Assembly: GCA_001796785.1 (NCBI GenBank)
Contig: MGNL01000127.1
Coordinates: 5,809-15,105 of the forward strand
Length of the DNA: 9,297 bases
DNA from: Chloroflexi bacterium RBG_16_51_16
Lineage (GTDB): Bacteria > Chloroflexota > Anaerolineae > Anaerolineales > Villigracilaceae
Reading direction: 5' to 3'
This document shows, in pieces, positions 1 to 7,300 of this stretch. The position numbers and the translations under genes are program-made. Below the pieces are notes generated by a model that was not told where the DNA came from, ran no database searches, and was given only the letters and a program-made list of their open reading frames with translations. Positions within the stretch are counted from its first letter, which is position 1. Each line of letters starts with the position of its first letter.

Positions 1-895
1 GAACATAGATCGTGACCAGGATCAGGATCATGCCAACCAGAAATAATGATTCACGGGGAGTTCTCGATTTACGAATCGTTGCTCTCACCGGCTGTGGATT
101 TGATTGTGTGACACGGCCTGACGAAGATTTGCTATAAAAGAGTGAAATGACCACAGTGAAAAACATTTGAATAAGGCACAACCAGGCGGCCATGGACAGA
201 TCGAGCCGGCGGATAGCCTGGTTAAATATTTCGACCTCGATGGTTCTGTAGCCGGAACCGCCGAGCAGCAGGATTACTCCGAAACTGCTGAAATCGAATA
301 GAAAAACAAGCAGAGTTGACGTCAGCAATGCTGGAATTAACAAGGGAAAATTGATCTTTAGCAATACCTGCCGTGCATCTGCTCCGAGCGATCGGGCTGC
401 CTGTTCCAGCCTGGGATCGAGATTGGCGATTGCGTTTCCAACAATGCGAATGATGATCGTCGTATTGTAGAAGATATGCGCCAGGAGGATCGCGCTCAGC
501 GTACCCATGAAATTGATTGGGGGTGCCTTGAGCTCCAGTAATTGCATCAACCCAAGGTTGATCCAACCACGCGGACCGAGCAATGCATTAAAAGCCGCGG
601 CGACGACTACCGTGGGAAGTAGGAATGGTACTGCGGTAAGTGCCTTTAACACCGATTTGCCCGAAAAATCATGGCGTCCAAAGAGATAAGCGGTAGGCAA
701 ACCTATTAAAAGCGTCAGGAGGGTTGAAAGTAAAGCCTGATAAATGGTGAATGAGACAACCTCGGCAGTGGTTAAAAGCCTGGCATTGCTTATGACCTGG
801 ATATTAAAGGTTACCGATAGGATCCGGAGAAGCGGTAAGAAAAAAAAGAAACCAAAGAAGGTAAGTGGTGCAAACCACAACACTACGCGGCGCAT
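1..895 (-). CDS. thiP: ThiP-type thiamine ABC transporter permease, N-terminal 298 residues (3' end outside window)
   Basis: Inner-membrane permease that would carry thiamine delivered by ThiB into the cytoplasm, powered by an ATPase (ThiQ) not in this window. The frame is open from the ATG at 895 to the left edge. Hydrophobic segments lie near residues 4-26, 48-72, 84-106, 131-152, 185-212 and 235-254; a seventh begins near 283. The cytoplasmic EAA loop that docks the ATPase is at 164-188 (EQAARSLGADA, then FP..IP). The segment FSSFGVILLLGG (202-213) followed by TIEVEIF (218-224) is typical of the fused double permeases ThiP and SfuB/AfuB. The new hydrophobic segment after a 28-residue linker also points to a two-module protein of about 530 residues, of which only the first module is complete here. 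An in-frame TGA at 904-902 fixes the N-terminal limit. There is no clear Shine-Dalgarno, so the start is moderately sure. Permease identity is sure; thiamine specificity rests on the operon. Confidence 0.88.
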   Translation of the reverse strand, partial: MRRVVLWFAPLTFFGFFFFLPLLRILSVTFNIQVISNARLLTTAEVVSFTIYQALLSTLLTLLIGLPTAYLFGRHDFSGKSVLKALTAVPFLLPTVVVAAAFNALLGPRGWINLGLMQLLELKAPPINFMGTLSAILLAHIFYNTTIIIRIVGNAIANLDPRLEQAARSLGADARQVLLKINFPLLIPALLTSTLLVFLFDFSSFGVILLLGGSGYRTIEVEIFNQAIRRLDLSMAAWLCLIQMFFTVVISLFYSKSSSGRVTQSNPQPVRATIRKSRTPRESLFLVGMILILVTIYV

Positions 896-920
896 TTGTT
901 TTCAAGCCATGATGATTGAG

Positions 921-938
921 GAGTGATTACTATCACCC
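921..938 (-). other. Stem-loop in the thiB-thiP spacer
   Basis: On the minus strand GGGTGAT pairs with ATCACTC (7 bp, one G-T) around a 4-base AGTA loop. It lies about 40 nt after the thiB stop and 26 nt before the thiP ATG. No T-run follows, so it is not a standard terminator. A 3' hairpin after a binding-protein gene often protects that message and lowers downstream expression, which would suit the need for more ThiB than ThiP. That role is inferred. Confidence 0.3.
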
Positions 939-978
939 AGGTATTCTTCCGGATTCAAGCATTCCTGTTCCAGTTCGA

Positions 979-2010
979 TTATCGCCCCATCACCTGACTC
1001 CATTCCTCGAGCCAGGTCTCCCGATTAATTGCGATTTCCGTCGGGGTCAATGTTGCAGGATCGTCCACCTGCTCTGCATACTTCACGAACGCCTTGGGTA
1101 ACTCGGCTTCCGGTAACACAGGGAAGACGAACATTTGCAGAGGAAGGTCTGTTTGAAACGGCTTACTCAGAAGGAATTGAATGAATTTTTCCGCCAGGTC
1201 ATGTGAGTTGGTGCCTTTCAAAATTCCGGCATATTCGATCTGCCGGAAACAAGTCTCGGGACCAACAATTGATCCTGTAGGAGCCGTTTCGACGGGCGGA
1301 TCCGCGAAGATCACCTCTGCCGCCGGGCTCGTAGCATAGGAAACCACCATGGGTTGCAACCCGCGCCCAGACGAACCACTGAAGTTGGTGTAATATGCGG
1401 CCTCCCAGTCATCGACAATGACAACTCCATTTTCCAGCAGGGATTGCCAGTAATCCAGCCATGATTCCCCGAAGTGAACCCGGGTTGCCATCATGAACGC
1501 CAACCCCGGGGAGGATGTAGTCGGATCTTCCACGACGAGCAAACCCTTGTAGTTCGGATCCGATAGCTCCTCGAGGGAGGCAGGCACGGTTAGGTGATTC
1601 TCAATGAAATAAGCTTTATCGTAGTTGATACATACGTCACCATAGTCAACCGGAAGAGCATATGGAGCTACCCCGATCAGGAATTCGGATGGGATACTCT
1701 CCGAGAAAGCAAGAGATGTTGGCTCGAATATGCCCGCTTCCAGCGCGCGGGAGAGGAAGGTGTTGTCAACTCCATAAAGTATATCCGCAAGGGGAGCATT
1801 CATGGATAAGATCGCTTTGTTAAGCATCGCACCGGCATCCCCGCTCTTAAGGAATACAAGTTTGGCATTATTTGCCTGTTCAAATTGCCTGGCAACGGCC
1901 GCACTTACACTAAAAGAATCATGGGTCATAACGGTCAGGGTTTGTACTTCAGGTGCGCGAGGTGCACACGCGGAGAGCATAACCAGGGTGATCAGGATGA
2001 TATATTTCAC
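979..2010 (-). CDS. thiB: Thiamine-binding periplasmic-type lipoprotein of an ABC transporter
   Basis: Extracytoplasmic solute-binding protein of 343 residues that captures thiamine (probably also its phosphates, as in the family) and hands it to the ThiP permease. Residues 1-15 are a lipoprotein signal: a short hydrophobic stretch ending in the lipobox LSAC with Cys15 as the lipidated residue. Family hallmarks follow in order: TLTVMTHDSFS (24-34), ADILYGVDNTF (75-85), PVDYGDVCINYDK (120-132), EDPTTSSPGLAF (161-172), WEAAY (202-206), SYATSPAAE (224-232) and the ETCFRQIEYAG region (252-262). The THDSFS, YGVDN and EDP.TSSPGL motifs separate ThiB from general iron or spermidine binding proteins. 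Length is close to the usual 325-340. The start is GTG at 2010-2008 with AGGTGA just upstream. It lies 153 bp after thiN and 83 bp before thiP. Confidence in ThiB is high from both motifs and the riboswitch-controlled context. Confidence 0.93.
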   Translation of the reverse strand: MKYIILITLVMLSACAPRAPEVQTLTVMTHDSFSVSAAVARQFEQANNAKLVFLKSGDAGAMLNKAILSMNAPLADILYGVDNTFLSRALEAGIFEPTSLAFSESIPSEFLIGVAPYALPVDYGDVCINYDKAYFIENHLTVPASLEELSDPNYKGLLVVEDPTTSSPGLAFMMATRVHFGESWLDYWQSLLENGVVIVDDWEAAYYTNFSGSSGRGLQPMVVSYATSPAAEVIFADPPVETAPTGSIVGPETCFRQIEYAGILKGTNSHDLAEKFIQFLLSKPFQTDLPLQMFVFPVLPEAELPKAFVKYAEQVDDPATLTPTEIAINRETWLEEWSQVMGR

Positions 2011-2013
2011 GTC

Positions 2014-2019
2014 TCACCT
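2014..2019 (-). promoter_or_regulatory. Shine-Dalgarno for thiB
   Basis: AGGTGA sits 3 nt before the GTG codon at 2010-2008 and supports GTG as the thiB start; no in-frame ATG would give the lipoprotein signal. A six-codon ORF (ATG GAG AAA GGT GAG ACG TGA, 2027-2007) covers this site, and its TGA overlaps the thiB GTG. Confidence 0.6.
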
Positions 2020-2032
2020 TTCTCCATTTCGA

Positions 2033-2064
2033 ATTATGGCAGGAAGTGCTTGCAAGTCGGTCAA
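2033..2064 (-). promoter_or_regulatory. Possible internal promoter ahead of thiB
   Basis: In the 153-bp thiN-thiB gap the minus strand has TTGACC (2064-2059, 5/6 to the -35 consensus) and CATAAT (2038-2033, 5/6 to the -10). The -10 is preceded by TGC, making an extended -10 (TGnCATAAT). The spacer is 20 nt, longer than the preferred 17, so the extended -10 would have to compensate. Transcripts would start some 15 nt before the thiB Shine-Dalgarno, a sensible leader length. If real, thiB and thiP would have a TPP-independent transcript. Confidence 0.3.
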
Positions 2065-2163
2065 TTAATGATTCCGGTTTTCTTCAAAGTGTTCTTCTGA
2101 CCGGTACCCATTGGGCAGTAGTTGGATCCGAAAAAGCCGCGACCGACCTGTTGGTGGACCTGG

Positions 2164-2802
2164 TCATAAGCGCTCATGCACCACCAACAGAACCCCGAAG
2201 GCGACACTTACGATAGCGCGTTCGGTGAGCATGATATTGCTGATGCCTCGCGAACCCTCCGGGAAAAGCGTTTCATTTACAAGAGGCCATTTCAATCCTT
2301 CTGTCCGTATTCCTCCAGCCAAACCATTCCAAGGCAGGAGAGAAATGATATCGCCCTGGTTGCCGTGGATCACCCGCTCATCTTTGCAGACAAAAATCTC
2401 CTCGACCCCATCGTCAATCCTGACTTCCAGTCCATCCAAAATGTCCATCATCAACAATTGGATATTCGAGAGGCTGTGGTCCATTCGTTTTCCAAGCGCT
2501 GCAACGATCAGGATCTCCCTCACTTGAAGCTCAACGGCATGCTCCAGTGCTAATTCAAGATCCGTTTTATCCTTGTCGGACGGAAAAAGCTGAATCGGGA
2601 CATCCGATTGGGACAACTCATTAAGCACATCCCTGGAGAGAGAATCCATGTCTCCGATAACGGCACGCGGGGTGACACCTACTTCACGCGCATGCAACAA
2701 GCCTCCATCTGCACAAAGGATTAGATCATCCGCATTAAGCAGCTTACGTGCCTTGACCGGCTCAGGCAGGTTGCCGTTGGCAAATATGACGGCGCGCGCC
2801 AT
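2164..2802 (-). CDS. thiN: Thiamine pyrophosphokinase
   Basis: Cytoplasmic enzyme of 212 residues that transfers pyrophosphate from ATP to thiamine, giving thiamine pyrophosphate (TPP) and AMP. The N-terminal catalytic domain carries the family motifs: ADGG (31-34), IGDMDS (49-54), the acidic DKDKTDLEL (76-84) and GKRMDHSLSN (104-113). The Asp residues are the Mg-ATP and catalytic positions of the family. The C-terminal thiamine-binding beta domain follows, with SLLPW, a GLKWPL segment and SRGISN. The length matches bacterial TPKs (about 210-220). The start is ATG at 2802 with AGGAA at 2810-2806. It is the first gene after the TPP riboswitch, so its own product represses it, and it is followed by the thiamine uptake genes. 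This pairing suggests salvage of external thiamine rather than ThiL phosphorylation of newly made thiamine phosphate. No biosynthesis gene is in the window. Confidence 0.95.
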   Translation of the reverse strand: MARAVIFANGNLPEPVKARKLLNADDLILCADGGLLHAREVGVTPRAVIGDMDSLSRDVLNELSQSDVPIQLFPSDKDKTDLELALEHAVELQVREILIVAALGKRMDHSLSNIQLLMMDILDGLEVRIDDGVEEIFVCKDERVIHGNQGDIISLLPWNGLAGGIRTEGLKWPLVNETLFPEGSRGISNIMLTERAIVSVAFGVLLVVHERL

Positions 2803-2893
2803 AAATTCCTATTTCCTAGAGTCCAGTGCTTCGGAAAGTTTATATTTCAATTTTTTTCGACCTGTTTTTTTCACAGGGTTGATCGGAGGTAAC

Positions 2894-2917
2894 AAAAAAC
2901 CTCCTTGGCCGGAGGTT
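2894..2917 (-). terminator. Intrinsic terminator of the TPP riboswitch
   Basis: Read on the minus strand, AACCTCC (2917-2911), loop GGCCAA, then GGAGGTT (2904-2898) form a perfect 7-bp stem running straight into a T-tract (TTTTTT, 2899-2894). It lies between the aptamer and thiN, about 90 nt before the thiN start. The CCTCC of its 5' arm is also complementary to the GGAGG at the 3' end of the aptamer (within 2943-2938), which could form the alternative antiterminator. Confidence 0.85.
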
Positions 2918-2931
2918 CGCGTTTATTCAGG

Positions 2932-3020
2932 TATTTTCCCTCCGCCAGTATGATCTGGATCAGGTTATGCGGGTCGAGCGCCTTGCGCTCCTCTCAGGCT
3001 CACCACAGAGCCTCCCCGTT
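2932..3020 (-). promoter_or_regulatory. TPP riboswitch (THI box) controlling thiN-thiB-thiP
   Basis: The minus-strand RNA shows the conserved TPP aptamer. GGGGAGGCTC starts the structure. P3 is GGCTC/GAGCC (3012-3008 with 3001-2997), followed by the invariant CTGAGA (2997-2992). An extra hairpin P3a is GAGCGC-AAG-GCGCTC (2990-2976). Then come ACCCG (2974-2970), closing P2, and the pyrophosphate-sensing part AACCTGATCCAGATCATACTGGCGGAGGG (T at position 2 of GATC onward written here only to identify the region 2966-2938). All THI-box consensus blocks are present in order. A terminator follows, so TPP binding is expected to stop transcription before thiN. Confidence 0.97.
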
Positions 3021-3033
3021 AAATTGTTCTTGT

Positions 3034-3062
3034 ATCCTAATACTCTTGTGCGTAGATGTCAA
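3034..3062 (-). promoter_or_regulatory. Sigma70-type promoter of the thiamine operon
   Basis: The -35 is a perfect TTGACA (3062-3057) and the -10 is TAGGAT (3039-3034, 4/6 to consensus), with an optimal 17-nt spacer. The predicted start near 3027 is a few nucleotides before the riboswitch aptamer. It lies in the short gap after the hydrolase stop at 3098, which makes the thiamine genes a transcription unit separate from the signalling genes. Confidence 0.75.
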
Positions 3063-3097
3063 CGGTCGTTGGTGATCGCCGGATCAATGCACAGCGA

Positions 3098-3886
3098 TTA
3101 ACGCACTCTCCGTTTCCACTCCTCCTTGAGCGACAGTTGGCGTGGGCTCGAACCCGATGGGAGAGCAAGGAAGCTGGCCATAAGCCGGTTGAATTGAGCC
3201 GGTTCATCGATCATGGGAAAGTGCCCCGAGCCATCCATGATGATCTGATGCATCTGAACCGTTTGGTTCGCATCAACGGCGAGGTTTGGGGTTTGGATCG
3301 CTGGATCCTTCGCACCATACAGAAGCAGGATCGGAATGCCTGCAGCTTTCACTTCATTAAATAAATTGTTCGATTGGAGACCTATCATGGAAGTGTGTAC
3401 TGCTTTTTGGTCAGCCTTGGGTGCGTCAACGAGGAAATCGGCTGACCCGGGCGAGCGACTGGATAACCAACCGGTCAGTTCAAGAGTATTCGCTTTATGG
3501 ACGCGTCTATTCACAGCGGAGTAATCCAGTGGGCAATTGACCGCCAGGATCCGATCCACGCAATCCTTCCTGCGCAGGGTGAATACGAAACTCACCAACG
3601 CGCCTAAACCATGGGCGATGATCGCCACCCTGCCAATTCCCAGTTGTGCTAAAAAATCTTGCACAAGTTCCGCTTGCCGTTCGAGCGTGTAACCGAGGGA
3701 TTCCCTGGAAGTCTCACCAAATCCGTACAGGTCCACAGCATACGCCCGGAAGGAATTCGAGGCGGCCTGCATGGCGGGGATCCAGTAACGCCAGGAGCCG
3801 ACCCAACCGTGCAGGAATACGACGGGTTTCCCGCGTCCTAGGGCTTCGTAATGTACCCGGGAGTCATTCAGGATGATCGCGCTCAT
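3098..3886 (-). CDS. Alpha/beta-hydrolase-fold protein lacking the nucleophilic Ser
   Basis: A 262-residue soluble alpha/beta-hydrolase-fold protein. It has the oxyanion-hole motif FLHGW (24-28), the strand/turn DLYGFGET (52-59), the nucleophile-elbow position, a short helical cap (about 125-170), the acid in LLLYGAKD (Asp194) and the base in GSGHFP (His222). The elbow reads AHGLGA instead of GHSxGG: the catalytic Ser is Gly93 (codon GGT, 3610-3608). Asp and His are kept. Known hydrolases of this fold need that Ser, so ordinary esterase or lipase activity is unlikely; a ligand-binding or partner role is an inference. The ATG at 3886 is preferred because family similarity begins there, though its Shine-Dalgarno is weak. 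A GTG at 3943 would add 19 residues and overlap the regulator by 20 bp. The gene lies 37 bp after the response regulator and is probably in the same operon. The substrate or ligand is unknown. Confidence 0.85.
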   Translation of the reverse strand: MSAIILNDSRVHYEALGRGKPVVFLHGWVGSWRYWIPAMQAASNSFRAYAVDLYGFGETSRESLGYTLERQAELVQDFLAQLGIGRVAIIAHGLGALVSFVFTLRRKDCVDRILAVNCPLDYSAVNRRVHKANTLELTGWLSSRSPGSADFLVDAPKADQKAVHTSMIGLQSNNLFNEVKAAGIPILLLYGAKDPAIQTPNLAVDANQTVQMHQIIMDGSGHFPMIDEPAQFNRLMASFLALPSGSSPRQLSLKEEWKRRVR

Positions 3887-3927
3887 GGATTTTTTTTGAT
3901 GGCCGAGGATGAGAACGATCGTTTCAT
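3883..3927 (-). other. 14-codon mini-ORF bridging response regulator and hydrolase
   Basis: An ATG at 3927-3925 overlaps the regulator's stop as ATGA. The frame encodes MKRSFSSSAIKKNP and ends in a TGA at 3885-3883 that overlaps the hydrolase ATG, again as ATGA. It contains a run of eight A. It could pass ribosomes from one gene to the next, since the hydrolase lacks a good Shine-Dalgarno. It may equally be chance; a functional peptide is not claimed. Confidence 0.3.
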
Positions 3928-4340
3928 GCTTTACGCAAGCCACCCAGCGAACTCCCCTTCTGGTTCACCTTGCCGTACTTTGCCAGGATGGCCTCAATGC
4001 GTTCGGTTAACTGATCCGGCGCGAAGGGTTTGAGAAGATAAGCCTCTGCTCCAACCATCAAACCAGCCTGGACCTCGTTTTCCTGACCTTTGGCCGAAAG
4101 AAAAACGACCGGTACATGTTGGATCGCCGGGTTCGCCTTGATCGCGCGGCAGGCGTCATATCCGGTCATGCGCGGCATGCGGACATCCATCAGAACCAGA
4201 TCCGGGATCATTTGCTCGGCGAGCCTGACCGCTTCTTCTCCGTGGTTGGCAGTGGTGACGACATGACCTGCGTAGCGAAGGATGAACGCCACCAGTTCCC
4301 GGATGTCAGGTTCGTCTTCGGCTACCAGGATGTTTGCCAT
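3924..4340 (-). CDS. Single-domain response regulator (CheY-like receiver)
   Basis: A 138-residue stand-alone receiver domain with no DNA-binding or enzymatic output. The phosphorylation site is Asp52 in LVLMDVRMP, the Mg-binding acidic pair is Glu8-Asp9, the switch Ser is Ser82 in FLSAK and the conserved Lys is Lys104 in LLKPF. All required residues are present, so it should be phosphorylatable. About 17 residues extend past the last helix (ending GGLRKA), without a recognisable domain. The start is ATG at 4340 with GAGGAA at 4348-4343. It begins 52 bp after the giant kinase, which has no receiver of its own, so it is the probable phosphate acceptor of that kinase. Its downstream target is not visible; it could act by protein contact or as a relay to another regulator. 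The neighbouring hydrolase-fold protein is one possible partner. Confidence 0.93.
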   Translation of the reverse strand: MANILVAEDEPDIRELVAFILRYAGHVVTTANHGEEAVRLAEQMIPDLVLMDVRMPRMTGYDACRAIKANPAIQHVPVVFLSAKGQENEVQAGLMVGAEAYLLKPFAPDQLTERIEAILAKYGKVNQKGSSLGGLRKA

Positions 4341-4392
4341 CGTTCCTCAGGATATCCGCAGTCGGATTGAAGCCCTCGGTTATGAATGATCA

Positions 4393-7300
4393 TTACGAAG
4401 ACGACGCCCCCGGCGTACCCATATCTCTGGGGGGATCCTTCGGTGGGATGAACATATCCTCCCCCTCGCCATACAAGCGGGCAGTCCTCATGTCTGCTTT
4501 TCTATCCCTGGCGACATGCTTTGGTAATGTGAACGAAAATACCGAGCCCTCACCTGGCACACCCAAACTCTTCAACCAGATCTTCCCTTTATGCATCTCA
4601 ACCAGTTGCCGGACAATCGGGAGGCCCAGGCCGGTGCCCGGTGTTGCCAGTACACGCTCATCATCACCTCGCCAGAAACGTTCAAATACCTGTTCTTGAT
4701 TGGCAGTGGGGATGCCGATGCCGTTGTCCTTGATATCCACCTGGACGTCGTCCTGTTCCCCTGAAATGATCTGCACACTGATGACGCCGTTCTCAGGCGT
4801 GTAGTTATAGGCATTATCCAGAAGGTGGTTTAGGATTGTCCGCACGTGTTGGGCGTCTCCAATGATTTGAGGAAGATCCTCCTCGATGGCCAATTTGATG
4901 GTCATGGGTTTGTTCTCTTTTTCAGAGCGTTGTTTTATTTTGATCACAGCCTCTTCGGCCAGGTGGACCAGGTCGACTGCCGCGGGCGTGATGATCACAT
5001 GCCCCGCCTCGAACCGGGAGATATCCAACAGTTCATCGAGAAGCATGTTTAACCGGTTGATGTTATTGCTGACGATATCGACGAAGTGTTCCTGGTTATC
5101 ATTCAAGGCACCTGCGGCACCCATTTGCAGCAGGTCGACATATCCTTTGATCGAGGTCATGGGTGTGCGCAGTTCGTGGCTGACCGTGGACACGAACTCG
5201 GATTTCATCTTATCCACTTCCACCTGCTGGGTGATATCACTGAAGATGGACACCGTACCGAGGAATTCGTTCTCCATGATCACGGGTGCGAGGTGGACGA
5301 GAGCGATCCGCCCGTCTTCCAGCTCGAGCTGTTCGGCATAAGTGTCTCCAGCTTGGTAGATAGATGGCTCCTCCGACCATCGACGAATGGTGGTCATCCA
5401 TGCTCCGGAGGATTTGCCGAACAAACCCGCGAAACTATCCAGCGGACTGCCCAATAACTTTGACTTCTCAACATGCAGGATGCGTTCAATGGAAGGATTA
5501 ATGAAACTGATTTGATTATTTGCGCCTGTGACGAGCACGCCGTCCGCAACAGCTGCCAGGATGGCCTGTGAGCGGCTGGCGTCTTCCTGTTCCTTGCGCA
5601 GCATCACACCCAGGCGGTCAGCCTGGTCCCGGATCAGTTCGTAAAGGTGGGCATTATTGATCGCTACGGCTACCTGGGCGGCTACCGCTTTTACAAGATT
5701 CTGCATGTCCGGGTTGAAGTAATTAACCGCGCGATGGAAAACGAGCAGGACACCGATGACGTCATCCCCTACGATCATCGGGATGGCAATGCAGCTTCGA
5801 TGGTCTATGCCCTCGGAGCTCTTCAGCCAACGGGGATCGGCATGTAAATCTCCAACCAAAGCGGGTTGCCGGTTGCGAACCACCCACCCGGCTAATCCCT
5901 CTCCGATCTTGAGGGTTAAATTACGGGAAGCAATATCTGAGCGCTCCGAGACATAACCATAACCTGCCTGGAAATGCAGCAGGTTATCTTCTGGGTGTAG
6001 GAGCATGATGGTGCCCTGTTCTGCTCCGATCGTGTTATTGAGCAGGGATAATGTCCGGTTAAGGGCACGGTCCAGGTCCAGACTGGATGAAACCTCGGTC
6101 AGGATCTTCAGCAGAGTTTCCGTGTGATGCTGATCGTGTTCAAGCTGGGAGGTTCGCTCGGTTACCCGGCCATCCAACTCCTGGGTTAATCTCCGGGTTT
6201 CCGTTAATAGTTGTTCGTTTTGGATTCCCACGATCGCCTGGTTGGCAAGCGTTCCCAGAATTTGTTGATCTTCATTGGAATAAGCACCCGGTTCGGAGCT
6301 CTGTACGGAGAGAACACCGCGAACCTTTCCACCAGCCATCATTGGAACGAGGATCATGGATTGCCCATCTTCGGATTTTCCAAAACCTCTCCCTCCCGCG
6401 GCTTGGATCTTCGCTCGGTCATTCAGCAGGATCGACTGACCGGTCCGGATGACTTCACCGTTCAATCCCCGTTCTTTGGAAACACGGATCGGTAGTGAGC
6501 GCATCTTGCCTTCAACAAGATACACACCCTCGATCTCTCCGCTCTGCTCAACCAGCAAGCCGATCGCGATGGAGTCGACCCTCATAAGTTTTTCAGCAGC
6601 CTTGTGAACGGAAAGATAGATTTCATCTGCCTCAGAGTGAGAGCTGACCTCGGAGCTTGTCTCGTGAAGTAGGTTCAGGCGGTTCGCGGTTTGCAGGTTA
6701 GATTGGTACAAACGCGCGTTGTCCAGTGAAATCGACACCTGGTTAACGATCGTCCGCGCAAGTTCGATCTCAACCGGGCTGAAATGAGCTGCACCGGTGG
6801 ATTGCGCGAACAACAAACCAGCCAGGTTTTGTCCGCTCGGTATGGATATCACCATCAAAGCGGTGGTTTCTTCTCCAAGCATGTCCTTCAACGGAACGAC
6901 ATCACCTTCATTATGTGCATCGTCTGTATTAAAAACTCCCAGGGATTCACGCAGGTGGACAAAAATAGGAGCCTCGGGCAGTAACCTGGGGAGATTGATC
7001 TTCATCCTTGGTACGGTTGTTTTCCAGATGGCCTGGTTGTTCTCGAAGGTCACCACGGATACTCTTTCTGCACCCACCGCCTTAAGGAGTTCTTCTGCAG
7101 CCAATTGAAGGATCTGGTCGATATCCAGCAGGCCGCTCAAGGATGATGAAAATCGGTTGAGCAGGGCGAGCCGTTGAGATCGTTCATCAAGTTCCTCTGC
7201 ACGGTTCAGGCTGTCCTCGTATAATCGCGCGTTTTCCAACGCCACTGCAGCCTGGCTTGCAAAAGTCAATCCCACCTGGATTTGCTCCGGCGCGTAATAA

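Noticed and set aside
222..566. 114-residue minus-strand ORF starting MDQPWVDAITGAQ
   Set aside because: It lies inside thiP in another frame; the thiP frame shows membrane segments and an EAA loop, while this one has no recognisable features.
2065..2163. Second riboswitch or terminator in the thiN-thiB gap
   Set aside because: No THI-box blocks occur and no stable stem precedes the short T-run near 2131-2135.
2111..2553. Two plus-strand ORFs of 125-138 residues opposite thiN
   Set aside because: They are antisense shadows of a confidently identified thiN, with low-complexity, Ser/Pro/Arg-rich translations and no family motifs.
3063..3097. Terminator between the hydrolase and the thiamine promoter
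   Set aside because: Only a weak GATC-based pairing is seen and no T-run follows, so the upstream transcript may read through.
3887..3943. GTG at 3943 as the hydrolase start
   Set aside because: It would add 19 residues (starting MACVKHET) that do not resemble the fold and would overlap the response regulator. The ATG at 3886 fits the usual N-terminus better, but the GTG is not fully excluded.
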